Of a stretch of 64,000 nt of DNA, positions 33,805 through 46,010 are shown piece by piece. The stretch's first letter is position 1; the number at the start of each line of letters is the position of its first letter. The DNA lies in NCBI GenBank assembly GCA_001630475.1, contig KV419395.1:748753-812752 (forward strand), written 5' to 3'. The DNA is from Sistotremastrum niveocremeum HHB9708 (Eukaryota; Basidiomycota; Agaricomycetes; Sistotremastrales; Sistotremastraceae). A program made the translations under genes and the position numbers. The notes under the pieces were generated by a model. The model was not told the origin of the DNA, did no database searches, and was given only the letters and a program-made list of their open reading frames with translations.

Positions 33805-35236
33805 ATGTCCCTCCGTCGTTCTGCCTCATCCACATTCGACGACGCCACAGCGGTGGCCCACACGGATCAAGAGTCATCATCCGCAAGCGGCACTCGTCGC
33901 CCTGTCCTGCCCAGCATCCGCCAGTGGTATCCTGGTGAGTCTCCTGGCCTCGTCTTGCTCGAAAAAAACCCCTGACCGCAACTTTCGCCAATCGCCCTGT
34001 GCCTCAAATTAGAATTAGATTCCGTACCTCAACACAACGTAGCGAGCTCGTTCTCTTCCCCGTCCGCCTCTTCCCCATACCCTGTTCCTCCCCCTCTCTC
34101 GAACAACGGCTTTCGGGATGCATATAGCCCTTCAGGATATCCACACGTCAGTCAGCTTGTTTCAGCTCGTGTGAATGGGCTTTACTGACAACGTATGCCA
34201 AGGAGACCCAATTCTTTGCTTCCTCGTCAACTCTCAATACGACGACACTACCTTCTTCTTTTCATTCAAGCCACAGACCCGATCCCTTGCCGAGGATAGA
34301 AACCTCTCTTCAAGCTCCATCTAGCGGCAGGCTCAATGAGAATCCGCATGTGTCCAGCTATGTGGCAGACCCTCTGCCTCGGCCTCGCTCCAGTCCTGTG
34401 TCCCCTCATAATCAGCATAATGCAAACCAAGACTCCTTGCACGCCGGACCCAGCTGGGCTGTGCATGGTGTGCATCCTCGAGTTCCGACTCGGTCGTCAT
34501 CCTTGTCGGACCTTAGATGGCTACGAAACGCTTCACCCTTGTTAGTAGTCCAAGATTTACCGGAGGTGTCTCCTTCGCGTGGTACGCTTATTTTGATTTC
34601 ACTGTGCACACCTCGAACTAAACTGTTCAGAACGGAGTCACAGTGTTTCATCGACCAATTCTTCTCCCCGGCTGATGTCTACGCGCGTCACTGTCCCCCG
34701 CCACGCTTGTCCGTATTGCGACAAAATGTTTAGTCGCCCCAGCAGCCTCAAAGTCAGTTCAGCCAATCGTCTTGTGATTGATATGCATTTTGACGGGCGC
34801 TCCTTTAGATCCACGAAAACTCACATACTGGTGCCAAACGTATGTATATCCATTGTGGTGATTACGTTGCAGGGATTGAAACCCTACTTTAGCTCATAAG
34901 TGCCCCTACCCCAATTGTGGTCGACATTTCTCTGTCATGAGCAATATGCGCAGACACCAGCGTACCCATCGATATGCCAATCTCCCGGACAACGAAGAGG
35001 AAGAAACCAGTCCCATGGCATCGCAATTGAGCCCGCAGAATGAGTCTGAAGATGTATCATTTAGTACTGATCCATCAACAGTCCCCGACTCGGTTCGTTA
35101 CTCTACTAGCTATGGCCCCGTACCAGACCGTGGACCATCTGAATATCTACCACGGCAAGACTCTGCCTTGCACGGTAGTGCGCGATCGCAGCCGTGTTCT
35201 TCGTATCCACCATCGCAACGTGGAAGTCACACATAG
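33805..35236 (+). CDS. C2H2 zinc-finger transcription factor
   Basis: This is a nuclear regulator with two adjacent C2H2 fingers. The first exon is MSLRRSASSTFDDATAVAHT ending IRQWYP at a GTGAGT donor. A Ser/Pro-rich region follows (SSFSSPSASSPYPVPPPLSN, HVSSYVADPLPRPRSSPVSP). The fingers come from three exons: HACPYCDKMFSRPSSLK, IHENSHTGAK and PHKCPYPNCGRHFSVMSNMR plus RHQRTH, giving C-x2-C-x12-H-x3-H-type and C-x4-C-type fingers with a TGAKPHKC-like linker. A disordered tail ends at TAG 35236 (YPPSQRGSHT). Target genes cannot be told. A stress or development regulator is common in this fungal family. Confidence 0.85.
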
Positions 35237-37059
35237 TCGCTTCATGGCTGCGGAGGCGGGCTTTTTTGGGCGTATGGGTCCACGGTCGGACCTAATCATC
35301 GTATCGTTATTAACATTAGCATTAGCATGGCAGTTCTCAGCAATTGTCCGCATTAGTTGTTCGACTGTATATTTACTAATTGACAGGGGCATGATAATTA
35401 CTCGGTTCGAGAGGGAGATCCTAAAGACGCAGAGCTGTCTCTGACAGAGTCTGATGCTCGCTCTCATACGGCCATATGGATTATCCTATGGGGTAAATTG
35501 CGGATGATCGCATATTAGAGGGTCGTGGATATCATGGATGAGGGTCGTCAAGCGAGGAAAATTAGAGTTCGCCTTCAGCGGGCCGATCCGATCCTGGAGC
35601 CACAGGAGCCACGTGGACACGAGTCATGGCGTCATAGCGATCGATCGCCGCAGCTTTCAGAATCCCCTCGGGTATCGGTTTTCGGGTAATCCTGCAATAC
35701 CATATTCGGTGAGAACCCTGCAAAGCACGGCAGGTGCATAGTTCGATATTTGGATCCAGCATAAGAGCATAAGGCATCAAGACAAGCTCCTGGGGAGGTC
35801 ATTTTTTATGGTTTCTAATGAGTCGAAATCTTGTTGCGTACGTTCCTGCTGTATGTCTGCAAGCGTACCGTAATATATTTCGGCGATTGCAGGTCGACGT
35901 CCAGACTTCCCTGATTATCATACGATCATCTTTCCTTAGCATTGATCGTTAACGATTTTAGTCACTGCAAGACTTGGGCTCCGTCCGGAGTAGGTAATAA
36001 TGCACTAGGATGGCTGTGTTAACTTTATATCTTCGAGCGAATAAAGGTAAAGTTCAAACGATTGATCTCACCTAAAGCAACACGTTCAAGACAAATGCCT
36101 AGGTTAGTGTCAGGGACGCGACGAAGGCTTCGCATCAACTCGATATTGGCACGAGTCAATGACAGCCCTGGTGTAAGCATCGTGGCAGGGACGTTCGGCC
36201 ATCGAGGCTGATGTTCAGACATGCTTCAACATGCGTTGAAATAAGATCCAACCAACTCATGTTGATATCTGAATGAGCTCCGACAATCAATGAGGATTTC
36301 AGTAGCATTATCTGAAACTGCTGAGTGATTCTTCGATCAAAGAATATACACCACATCAGCCTGCAGGATCACGAAGATGGGCACACCTGCTTGTCAGGCT
36401 TAGAAGGGGTCGAACCACATATGCGCCACAGAAAAAAGGCTGAATACCCAGCTGGACCCCGGAGTATGTTTTTTCTTGACGGTTGAAACAATTACCATGG
36501 TGATCAGCCATATCATAAGATAGTGTGTGGTGTGAACAAGCCCAATATCCGTTCGAGGGTGAGCAACAGCCCCGCTGCAATAGACAGCCGAGCTGGGGCA
36601 CGGAGTTGACGTGAATACAAAGAGTTAGTAGCAATGCAATAGGACAACCATCTTGGAAACACCCAGCGTTGACTCCCACCGCGTTTATGGGAGCTAGACC
36701 GTTCAATCTAACGGCCCAGCCGACGACTTGTCTTCAGCTCGAGTCCCTGTCCTAGTCGAGCTTCAGGAATATATTTGTGCTGTGTATCAGAAAGTCAGGC
36801 GCAAGTGCGAAGTAAAAAATCCATATACGCATTCTAAGATGCTTGGAGAAATATTCCGCCCTGATATAAATACAAGCACTGCAAAATCTCTGCGTTGGAC
36901 ACAGGTCGGTAGGTCGGTAGCGCGAAATGATACCTAAAACACTGTTCAAGTCCGATATTTTGGAGTGTGAAAAATCGACCGTTGCTCAGAAGCGATGGTA
37001 CTGACCTTGTGTACTACGTGCTCTCTGTTCTCGCTCGGGCGAGCGTTTTCCGACTCCGT
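35237..37059. other. Gene-poor stretch
   Basis: No frame here is both long and protein-like. Open runs on both strands are under 120 codons with mixed composition. A short coding-like run (DEGRQARKIRVRLQRADPIL) at 35538-35690 overlaps a sequence that recurs, diverged, at about 60.2 kb. The tract may hold decayed repeats. Confidence 0.4.
35517..35582 (+). repeat. Short dispersed repeat, copy 1
   Basis: The run starts AGAGGGTCG and continues to GATGAGGGTCGTCAAGCG and a TTCAGCGG end. It aligns with 60196-60267, which has AGAGGGTCG, GACGAGGGTCGTCAAACG and TTAAGCGG in the same order and similar spacing. Its element family is unknown. Confidence 0.45.
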
Positions 37060-38170
37060 AATCACAAGCACACGTGTGAATCCTCTTAGTAAACCTAGAA
37101 ACCTTTTGGTCATGTTTTTTTCGCATCGCTTTGCGGAGCTGTGGTCGAAAAAAGGGGTATCGAAGATGGGCAAATTGCGAACCTCGAAGAACAGCCCGGT
37201 CGAGACTGGTTTCTCCATGGTAGAGCGTTCGGACCTCCTGAAGCCGTTAAATGAGGGTGCTCTGGTGGTCCAACCACGGTGGATAAGACGTTCACCTCCT
37301 AACGACGCGCAGTCTAGAAGTCCGTCGGCGTTCTCTGTCATTCCCTTGGCACAAGAGGAAACCCAAAGTCAACTGAGAAGCGAGAAAGATCTTAGTCTCC
37401 TTGGCCAAATCTACCGGCAGCATCCTGGGCCTAGAGACGAGAGGGATTACCAGGGAAAAATTCACATTGTTCCCAAGGCGAGAGCAATTCGAAGTCGAAT
37501 CCACGGCATTCCTTGGTGTTTGTTCGTTCGAACATTCTCTAATTCAGATGCAGGTTGATTAGATCCATGAAGATATCGAATGCTTTCACACTACTATTGA
37601 GTGGTGGAGCAGGCAAGAATCTTCACGGAAAGGTATTAACCTCCTAACATTCCGAGTCGATCCGAGGGTAGCCGTCTTGGAAGAGATACCGCTTGAACCA
37701 GGTGAGAAAAATGAGCAAGACACCTGAAGTAACCATTAATCGGAGCGAAAGTGGATTTATACCTAGTGAAGGGGGGAATATGCAAACCCTGTTCGTTTTC
37801 GAAGTAGTTTTTCGCTGCTGCGAAGTCTCGATCTACTCCCGCGGGCAGCCGGAATGGACACTTTCACAGGAGAGGGGATAATAGCTCATTGAGGGTTTCT
37901 CCGATTAGATTCTGTGACGTTATTCATCTCGGAAACCTGCGAAAGAATCACAAGAATCAGGCTATTCCACCATCGATGTAGAGATGTCGGCCTAACCATC
38001 AGCATCAGCTGGACGTGAAGAATGACTCAACTTTTGATTTCACACAGTGTTCAAAAGGAGAACTGATATCATGGTGGCAAGCTCCGGGAAACCCAATCGA
38101 CTGGGAGGGAGCAGAACCGGATCAGATTTCTTTGTTTGAGAACTGGACAAAAAAACTGGAAGATCAGTAG
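37060..38170 (+). CDS. Unassigned coding-like tract (possible gene or gene remnant)
   Basis: Three segments look translated although I could not join them securely: VVEKRGIEDGQIANLEEQPG and DWFLHGRAFGPPEA at about 37140-37250; IHEDIECFHTTIEWWSRQES and GINLLTFRVDPRVAVLEEIP at about 37565-37730; and KGELISWWQAPGNPIDWEGA with SLFENWTKKLEDQ plus TAG at about 38055-38170. A competing 187-codon open frame (36995-37558) covers the first part in another phase. I recognise no family. It may be an intron-rich orphan gene or a decaying one. It is the only protein-like material in this 4.3-kb gene-poor tract. Confidence 0.3.
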
Positions 38171-39515
38171 ATAGAACTGTTCAACGGGAAATCATGGGAG
38201 CAACGCACGATATCTTTGTATTATCGACAGACCGATTTCACCACGCAATAACAGAACGTCACATGTCACAAAGCGTAACAATAAAAAAAACGTGGCTTTG
38301 CTTCCGCCGCAACCGCGCCTTCGGTCTTCGCGAAAAAAGCCAGGCGTTCAGGTACCTCTACTCTCCGCCGTACGTCCTACCTCCACGGCAACGGTGTCTT
38401 GGAATATCGTTATATGAGAGGGTTATGATCCAGAGGTTGCCATGTAGATCCTTACATGTTGATCACGGCACGACCAAAGGCCCTCAAGTGCCACCCTTGG
38501 GTGACAGACCGGCGCACCCGAACAACCTCGCTCTTTTATCGTGCAAGTAACTGTTTTCCTTACTGATGAGACGGATCCAGACACAAGACGCAAGCCATTG
38601 CGCGATATCGATACGAGGAAGCGACGCTAAGGAGGTGAGCACACTCGAGACCAACCCTTCTCGGCGCTGTTCGAGCATCGGCGCATCAAGATGTTGAGTG
38701 GCTGGCAAACCTCTCCGCGTATGGATGGTCCGAGAGGAGCATGCAGCTGGGCTGAGGCGACGCCACAATGCTCTTTTGACCTCGACAAAAATGTAATGCC
38801 TCCCGGATGTGGCACGGAGAATATATCGATAATGCCGCAGAGGGCGGGTGTGCAGTGGCCAGGAGCGTCCAAGTGAGGCGCAACCGTGAAAGAAAAGGGC
38901 ATAAGAATTGCTGGAAAGAATCTAGAGTTCGCGTCGGGTAATGCGGGTGATCGAAGCGGGCAGTCCCTGAGACTGAGGTCATTCCAGCCCTTGTGCCCAA
39001 TTGGCCAAAAACGCCCTAGTAGTCGTTTTCCAGTCGACGTTTGTGGTTCGAATTCGCTAGGGTATATACGACCCTCGTCCACGCCCTGCGCAGAAGACCT
39101 CGTCGCCCAGTACTTTTAATACTGATCAAAGACTCCCGGCGGCGGCGCGTCGGTCAAGAATCATGCATGACCCGCCCGCACGATAACTGCATCGGGGCGC
39201 GGCCCAGTTTGACGGCCCTGAGTATTTGTTTGCAATCAACGACGCTGTGAAAAGAATATTTTCTTTTTTGACCCCACCACGTTGCAGCGACCTCGCCATC
39301 CTCGTGTATAACAAGCGACTAGCTTGTTGACTCTTTCGTTCACCGTCACCTTTCGAGACTGGAACCTCGTGTGATCGGGGCTCATCAGCAGTGCAGTCAG
39401 AACTTCTCTTAAGGGCGGGAAGAGCATTGAGAACATGCATATTCCCACTACTTGGTTCAGCGTCTGAGTTTCCCTATTCCACTTCTTTCGTTTTAATTTC
39501 CTATTTGACCCGTCG
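38171..39515. other. Gene-poor stretch upstream of homeodomain gene
   Basis: Short frames on both strands show no recognisable protein. The last 150 bp is C/T-rich and is likely the leader of the homeodomain gene. Confidence 0.4.
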
Positions 39516-40901
39516 ATGGAACGGGATTCTCATCGCAGGAGTCCCTCTTCTGGTCTGTCCCAACCGCATTCCACCCGCCCTAATCTGCCATCTCTTTCCG
39601 CAACTTTGTCTGACCCAAGACGGTCATCTCCTACTACTCTCAATCTCCCATCTTCGTCTAGGAGCCATTCAGAACAAATATTCGAACCCCATCAATCGTC
39701 CCGCCCACAGCCTTCAACCTCTCGCCACCACCATGTCGATGATGGACGTTACCAGACATGGGGGCAATCCTCACAGCATGGGTCTCGGCGTACCACATCA
39801 GACCGTAAGTCTATCCTTTCTCCTCGACGGACGCGATACTGGCATACTTATTCACAAAGTCAGCCTTTGGCCAAGTGGCACCAACACCCTATTATGCTCA
39901 AATGCAACCCCCTGATATGGGATTTGTCGAGCCGGCTCATCAAATCCTGCATCCTAGACCGCAGAGCACTAGCCACCGACTGCCGCCTCTTAATATCCCG
40001 GACGCATTCGACAGCCAATCATTACACAACCAGTATTCCTCCCACTATTCGGGCGTTCCCCTCACATTCAATGACCCGACTTCACCTTTATACTACCCTG
40101 GCCATGACAACCAACCTATGGATTCCCTGCGCCATCGTAGTCATAATGTCCCGCTTAACCCGAGCTCGAGCTTTAATCCTGGACACAGTCACCAACACGG
40201 ACACAATCGCCACCTCCCGCCACCGTTCCCGTCGTCCAATCCTCACGCCCCGAGCATTAATATCCCCACCACAGACTGGAACATGATGCCGGGGTCCCGA
40301 GATCCATATTCGCAGCACGCCATGCGTTCCCCCGGCGCGGAGTCCTATCCAAACGTTGATTATGGAATGCCACAGGGGCAAACAATGGCGCCTGAACCCA
40401 CCTTGAAGAAGAAAAGGAAAAGGGCAGATGCGTACCAACTACGGATCCTGAACGACGTCTATGCTCGGACCGCATTTCCGTCTACGGACGAACGTAATGC
40501 CCTGGCAAGACAGTTGGACATGACTCCAAGGAGCGTCCAGATATGGTAAATTGAGGCGCTGCAACTCGAAAAATATTTGGAAACTTACACAGATTCTCAG
40601 GTTCCAGAACAAACGTCAGGCAAACCGGCAGAATCGGTACCAACCCGCCCCCCTTGCTTCCCCTACATCACCTCACGGTGGCCCGGATCGATTCATGCCC
40701 CCAACCAAGAACCCTTCGCCCGCTGAGATGTCGACCGCGTCAGAGTACAGTCCTCACGGTGGATCATTCTCTCCCCCTCCGCGCCAACCTTCAGTTTCTG
40801 CAGGGTATCACGCGTCGAGTGGCCCAGATCCGAGTATGGATTTCCGCCGGGCTCGTAGTCCAGATCGAGACCTAGGATCACGAAAGCGACACGGAGGTTA
40901 G
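39516..40901 (+). CDS. Homeodomain transcription factor
   Basis: This is a DNA-binding regulator. The start MERDSHRRSPSSGLSQPHST opens a long Ser/Pro/His-rich region. One intron follows near 39807-39874, then VAPTPYYAQMQPPDMGFVEP onward. The homeodomain lies around residues 275-335: basic arm LKKKRKRADAYQLRILNDVY, ARTAFPSTDERNALARQLDM, TPRSVQIW|FQNKRQANRQ. The recognition helix WFQNKRQ is complete, but its Trp codon is split by the intron 40549-40600. The tail is Ser/Pro-rich (PHGGPDRFMPPTKNPSPAEM). It resembles the single-homeodomain regulators of mushroom development and stress rather than mating-type HD1/HD2 proteins; no partner homeodomain gene lies nearby. Confidence 0.9.
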
Positions 40902-41753
40902 TCCCCTTTGCAGGTGGAGCTGGGACTGGGGGAGCTCTGGGAGCTTCCTTGGGACGTATGTTTGGACCGACTTGTCTTATATCTCGTGATTCTACATCCT
41001 GTGCATTCTCGTTTCATTGTTTTTGGCCAAAGTTACTGATACCATTCATTTAATCCCGTCTTTACTAATTGCTTTTGATTCATATTGTTGTCTATCTATA
41101 CGTTCATTCATTATGGCTATTACTCCAGTACCCCATTCCATAGGACTATAATCAGACGCTGCCTTGGCTAAATTACCTGTAATGCAACTACAGCATACTG
41201 TAACACTTTTGCGATGGACGAACTCATTCAAATGAACGTCGTAACACGGAAAAAAGGTGTAGTTCGGCGACGGAAGTAAATGCGCCCCTGATCGACCAAC
41301 TTTGGTCAGGGGACCCAAGCGCGACATCAAAATTGATATCTCCATGGATCAAGACTAGGCACGAACCATTGGCTCAGACATCTCTCCATATACTGATAGA
41401 CGTTGTTGCCAATCGGATCTACGCAGATCTGGCAACTATGGCGAGCGATATGAGAGTGTGGGAATGTTTACGAAATGCATGAAAAATGTAGATAACAAAA
41501 GGAGAATTAATATTTCATGGCGCAACGATGAACGAGGAGGTGAACAACTGGAATGAATGGAAGTGGTGACTTCAAGTCAAGCCTCGGAATCAAAAAAGGG
41601 CCTCGATAACTCGGTGGGCGGAAGTGGCCGATTGTATCCGTAGGGTTACCCGTTATATCCAATGCACAGTCACTAACCCATGTCAGCGCACGCACCGTGC
41701 CCACGACCGACTCATCCTGTCTTGACTGTCTAACATCGTGCGCGCCGTCAAGC
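40902..41753. other. Intergenic, 850 bp
   Basis: AT-rich downstream region of the homeodomain gene, then the promoter of the MAP kinase kinase. Minus-strand frames of up to 133 codons occur but have no protein-like features, and the longer one is the shadow of the kinase N-terminus. Confidence 0.45.
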
Positions 41754-43458
<1,705 letters not shown>

Positions 43459-44352
43459 AGCCGATTGTAGCAAATATTGTCCGATACGATACGAGTTTCT
43501 TTCCTCTGGTTTGTTTGCGTTGTACGGCAAAGGGGCAGCGGTAGTGCACGCATCGTGTTATCTAGTTTCTTTCTTTCTTCGCAAGTTGTCACAGTATTCA
43601 TCGCGCTATCATTTTGAACAATAGTTAAAAAAATTCAATTGTACCATGATGCAGCACAGAAAGGTTGGAAGCTCTCCGAAGTTGTCGGAACCCTGTATGT
43701 TGATCGGTGAAAGGCCAAGTGTCGAAACATACAGTGAAGAATGTGAACAGTTACGTCATGGAACGTACATTCGAAGGACGAGTAGCGTAAGGGAGCGAGT
43801 GGCAGAGAGTCGCCCATGCAGCGTGCAGGTCGTACAATACAGTTTGTTGATCGACGGGTCATATGTAGGTAGCTGGCGTCTATGAGAGCAGCGTGTTGTG
43901 GAGAAGGCTCACATGAGGACAGAAAGTGACAGGAATGACAGCAGGAGTGCTAGGAACGCGAACACGTGTATGGGTGCAGCAAGAGTCGCACAGGCACAAA
44001 TGCAAAGGGCTGAACGTTGACAAGATCTGGGATCTGTGACAAGCAGACACGAGGAGTGGAAGCTGAAGCGGTGGCGAAGGGTAAATTAAGAAATGACATT
44101 AAGGAGATATCTGGGGTGTTTTGATGACCGGAGACATATATAGCCTTGACGTGTTTCTCAGACGTTGGGAAAACGAGTAAGGATGCCGGTACCGGTGTTC
44201 GCTCAATGGAGTATCTAGTCCGTACAAGTCAGTAAATTTAAATGGCAGAAATATTGACATGTCATGCTCTCGATCTCTCCTAGTCTGACAGCCCGTCACT
44301 CTGACATGATCGCTTTCTCTCCTGTCACGCGTCACACGTGACTCCGACTCCC
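43459..44352. other. Intergenic, 890 bp, with NAA50 promoter boxes
   Basis: No protein-like frame was found. The distal part is the 3' region of the kinase gene. The end carries ACGCGT and CACGTG just before the NAA50 ATG. Confidence 0.5.
44327..44340. promoter_or_regulatory. ACGCGT and CACGTG boxes upstream of NAA50
   Basis: ACGCGT (44327-44332, MCB type) and CACGTG (44335-44340, E-box for bHLH factors) stand two bases apart, 12 bp before the NAA50 ATG. Both are palindromes. Their use is inferred. Confidence 0.5.
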
Positions 44353-45095
44353 ATGGCCGACTCGTCCTCATCCTCAGCCGTCGAGAGCAAGCCTCTCAAG
44401 GCGGCTCGCGCGTCGACCAAGATCTCGCTGACGCCAGTGACTGCCAACAACCTGGGCACAGTGCGCAAGCTGAATTCGGTGAGCCAGAGTGCCTGTGCGA
44501 GCCAGGACTGACCTCTTATCGCTGGTGCCAGGTCCTGTTTCCGATCAAGTATAGCGACCGGTTTTACCAGGACATTCTGCTGCCGGAGGTGGAGGAGTTT
44601 TGTCAACTAGGCAAGGCACCTGTTTGGACGCGCCACTGATGCAGGAATATTGAGGGCGTGCTTTTTTCGTTTGCAGCGTACTACCAGGATGTTCCGGTGG
44701 GCATCATCTGCTGTCGGATTGAAGCAAGCGAAAAGGCTGGGGAGGGAAAGCTGTACTGCATGACGATGGGGGTGCTCGCGGTGTGTTTCTCTCGTTGTTT
44801 GATTGTGGGTGACAGAAAGTTAATCAAGCCATATCCGTGCTTGCAGCCATACAGAGACCGACACATCGGGTCCGAGTGTCTCCAACACGTCCTCAAGGCT
44901 GCGGCATCCTATTCGAGATTGCGATTGACAGATATCTATATGCATGTGCAGATTAGCAACACGTCTGCACGCCGCTTCTACGAACGGCACGGGTTCCGAC
45001 AGATTGGACTGCAGGAGCGCTATTACAAGAAGATCGTGCCCAGGGACGCTTGGGTGCTCGAACGACCGGTCACCCAAGGCGAGTTTCCGGACTAG
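44353..45095 (+). CDS. NAA50: N-alpha-acetyltransferase 50 (NAA50/San type)
   Basis: This GNAT-fold enzyme acetylates N-terminal Met ahead of hydrophobic residues and works with NatA and in sister-chromatid cohesion. It starts MADSSSSSAVESKPL. Spliced exons give ISLTPVTANNLGTVRKLNS, VLFPIKYSDRFYQDILLPEV, CQLAYYQDVPVGIICCRIEA, LYCMTMGVLAPYRDRHIGSE (the acetyl-CoA loop, diverged from RxxGxG to RDRHIG), IYMHVQISNTSARRFYERHG and RYYKKIVPRDAWVLER. Order and wording match animal NAA50 (FPVSY, LAYFNDI, LAPYR, HVQISN, DAHVL). The intron at 44611-44676 has a GC donor. The second G of the CoA loop being replaced is worth noting, since NAA50 enzymes vary there. Confidence 0.92.
44611..44676 (+). other. 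NAA50: GC-AG intron in NAA50
   Basis: The donor is CTAG|GCAAGG and the acceptor GTTTGCAG. Removal of 66 bp gives FCQL-A-YYQDVPVG with a split Ala codon, the family sequence. The only GT inside would give the wrong phase. Confidence 0.8.
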
Positions 45096-45390
45096 GACCC
45101 GAAGCAGATGCGACTCGTTCACTCGGTGGCGCTTCGGCGTTTGTTTGTTTGTATTGGGGGTGTCTACTATACATCCGCATTGCGGTAAAATGCACATAAA
45201 AAACAGAAATAACACAGTGACAAATGCAGGACCACGGCTAGCGCTACAATATGCAAACTCTAACTCGTCGGACGGGGCTCCTGGCGAGGCCCGGGCAGCG
45301 GCGTGCGTGCGGAAAGAGGGGGTGGGTATATGCAGAGATTGAGTCAGATCAGGTCGTCAGATGGGGCGATATAATTGAGGGAGCCGGAGA

Positions 45391-45707
45391 TCAGGAGTCG
45401 CCACTCCCACACTGCTTGACGAGCTAATTCCGGGGTGCGTGAGACAACGGTGCTCGCGCATATATGGGAGGCCAAATACCTGATGTCGACTCAGTGCGTC
45501 CTTTCGTGTGTAGCTCTTGCCGCACTGGAAGCAGGTGAATGGCTGGACCGGGATGAGCTGGACGTGCAAGAATAAGGATGGATGGCGAACCTTTTCGCCG
45601 TTGTGGGTGTCGCGGTGTCGTTTGAGGTCGTGCTGGCGACTGAAGGAGAGTGGACAGAGGTCGCATTGGAATGGACGACTCGGGGACGCAGGATAGCTCT
45701 CGTCCAT
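45391..45707 (-). CDS. Very small two-finger C2H2 protein
   Basis: After removing two GT-AG introns the product is about 70 residues: MDESYPASPSRPFQCDLCPL, SFSRQHDLKRHRDTHNGEK, PFTCFQCGKSYTRKDALSRH, QLVKQCGSGDS. Two complete C2H2 fingers joined by a NGEKPF linker fill nearly the whole protein. Removing the second intron replaces a longer read-through tail with QLVKQCG, a common ending of fungal finger domains. No activation region is present. An upstream exon in the 300 bp before DNA ligase could extend it, but none joins in frame. Function unknown; it may bind DNA as a competitor or with a partner. Confidence 0.7.
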
Positions 45708-46010
45708 GGGAGAGTGGCCCAGGTATAGGGCAAATGAATGCTGTGATAGGAGAGGAAGATAGAAGGAGCACCAGAAGAGGAGCGATGGTCGATCTCAAAG
45801 GGAGACATGGCCAACAATTCAGACGATATATATCAGCCGGGAGCCCCGGGCGGACAACAAATAGTCAGATTGCTCAGGCGGAGCAGGCGACGATCGCTCT
45901 CCTGCAAATTTTGAACATTTCAGATTTCTGACAGGCAACCCGGCTTCTTCCGTGACATCCGGCTCAACCGGCGTTCTTCTTTCGTTCGTCATCGGCCCGG
46001 CAACTCGTCC
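45708..46010. promoter_or_regulatory. Divergent promoter region, small C2H2 / DNA ligase
   Basis: This 303-bp head-to-head region holds no ACGCGT box that I could find, unlike CTF4. It includes TATATATC (about 45828-45835). No further motifs were assigned. Confidence 0.4.

Noticed and set aside
36356-36706. Cys-rich minus-strand frame as a hydrophobin
   Set aside because: It has several Cys including one CC pair, but not the eight-Cys spacing of hydrophobins, and no signal peptide.
36995-37558. 187-codon open frame as an independent gene
   Set aside because: Its composition is uneven and it overlaps, in another phase, segments that look more protein-like. No start context, introns or family features support it.
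39040-39062. GTGGTTCGAATTCG as a tRNA B box
   Set aside because: The box lacks the final C at the right place, and no matching A box or cloverleaf could be drawn.
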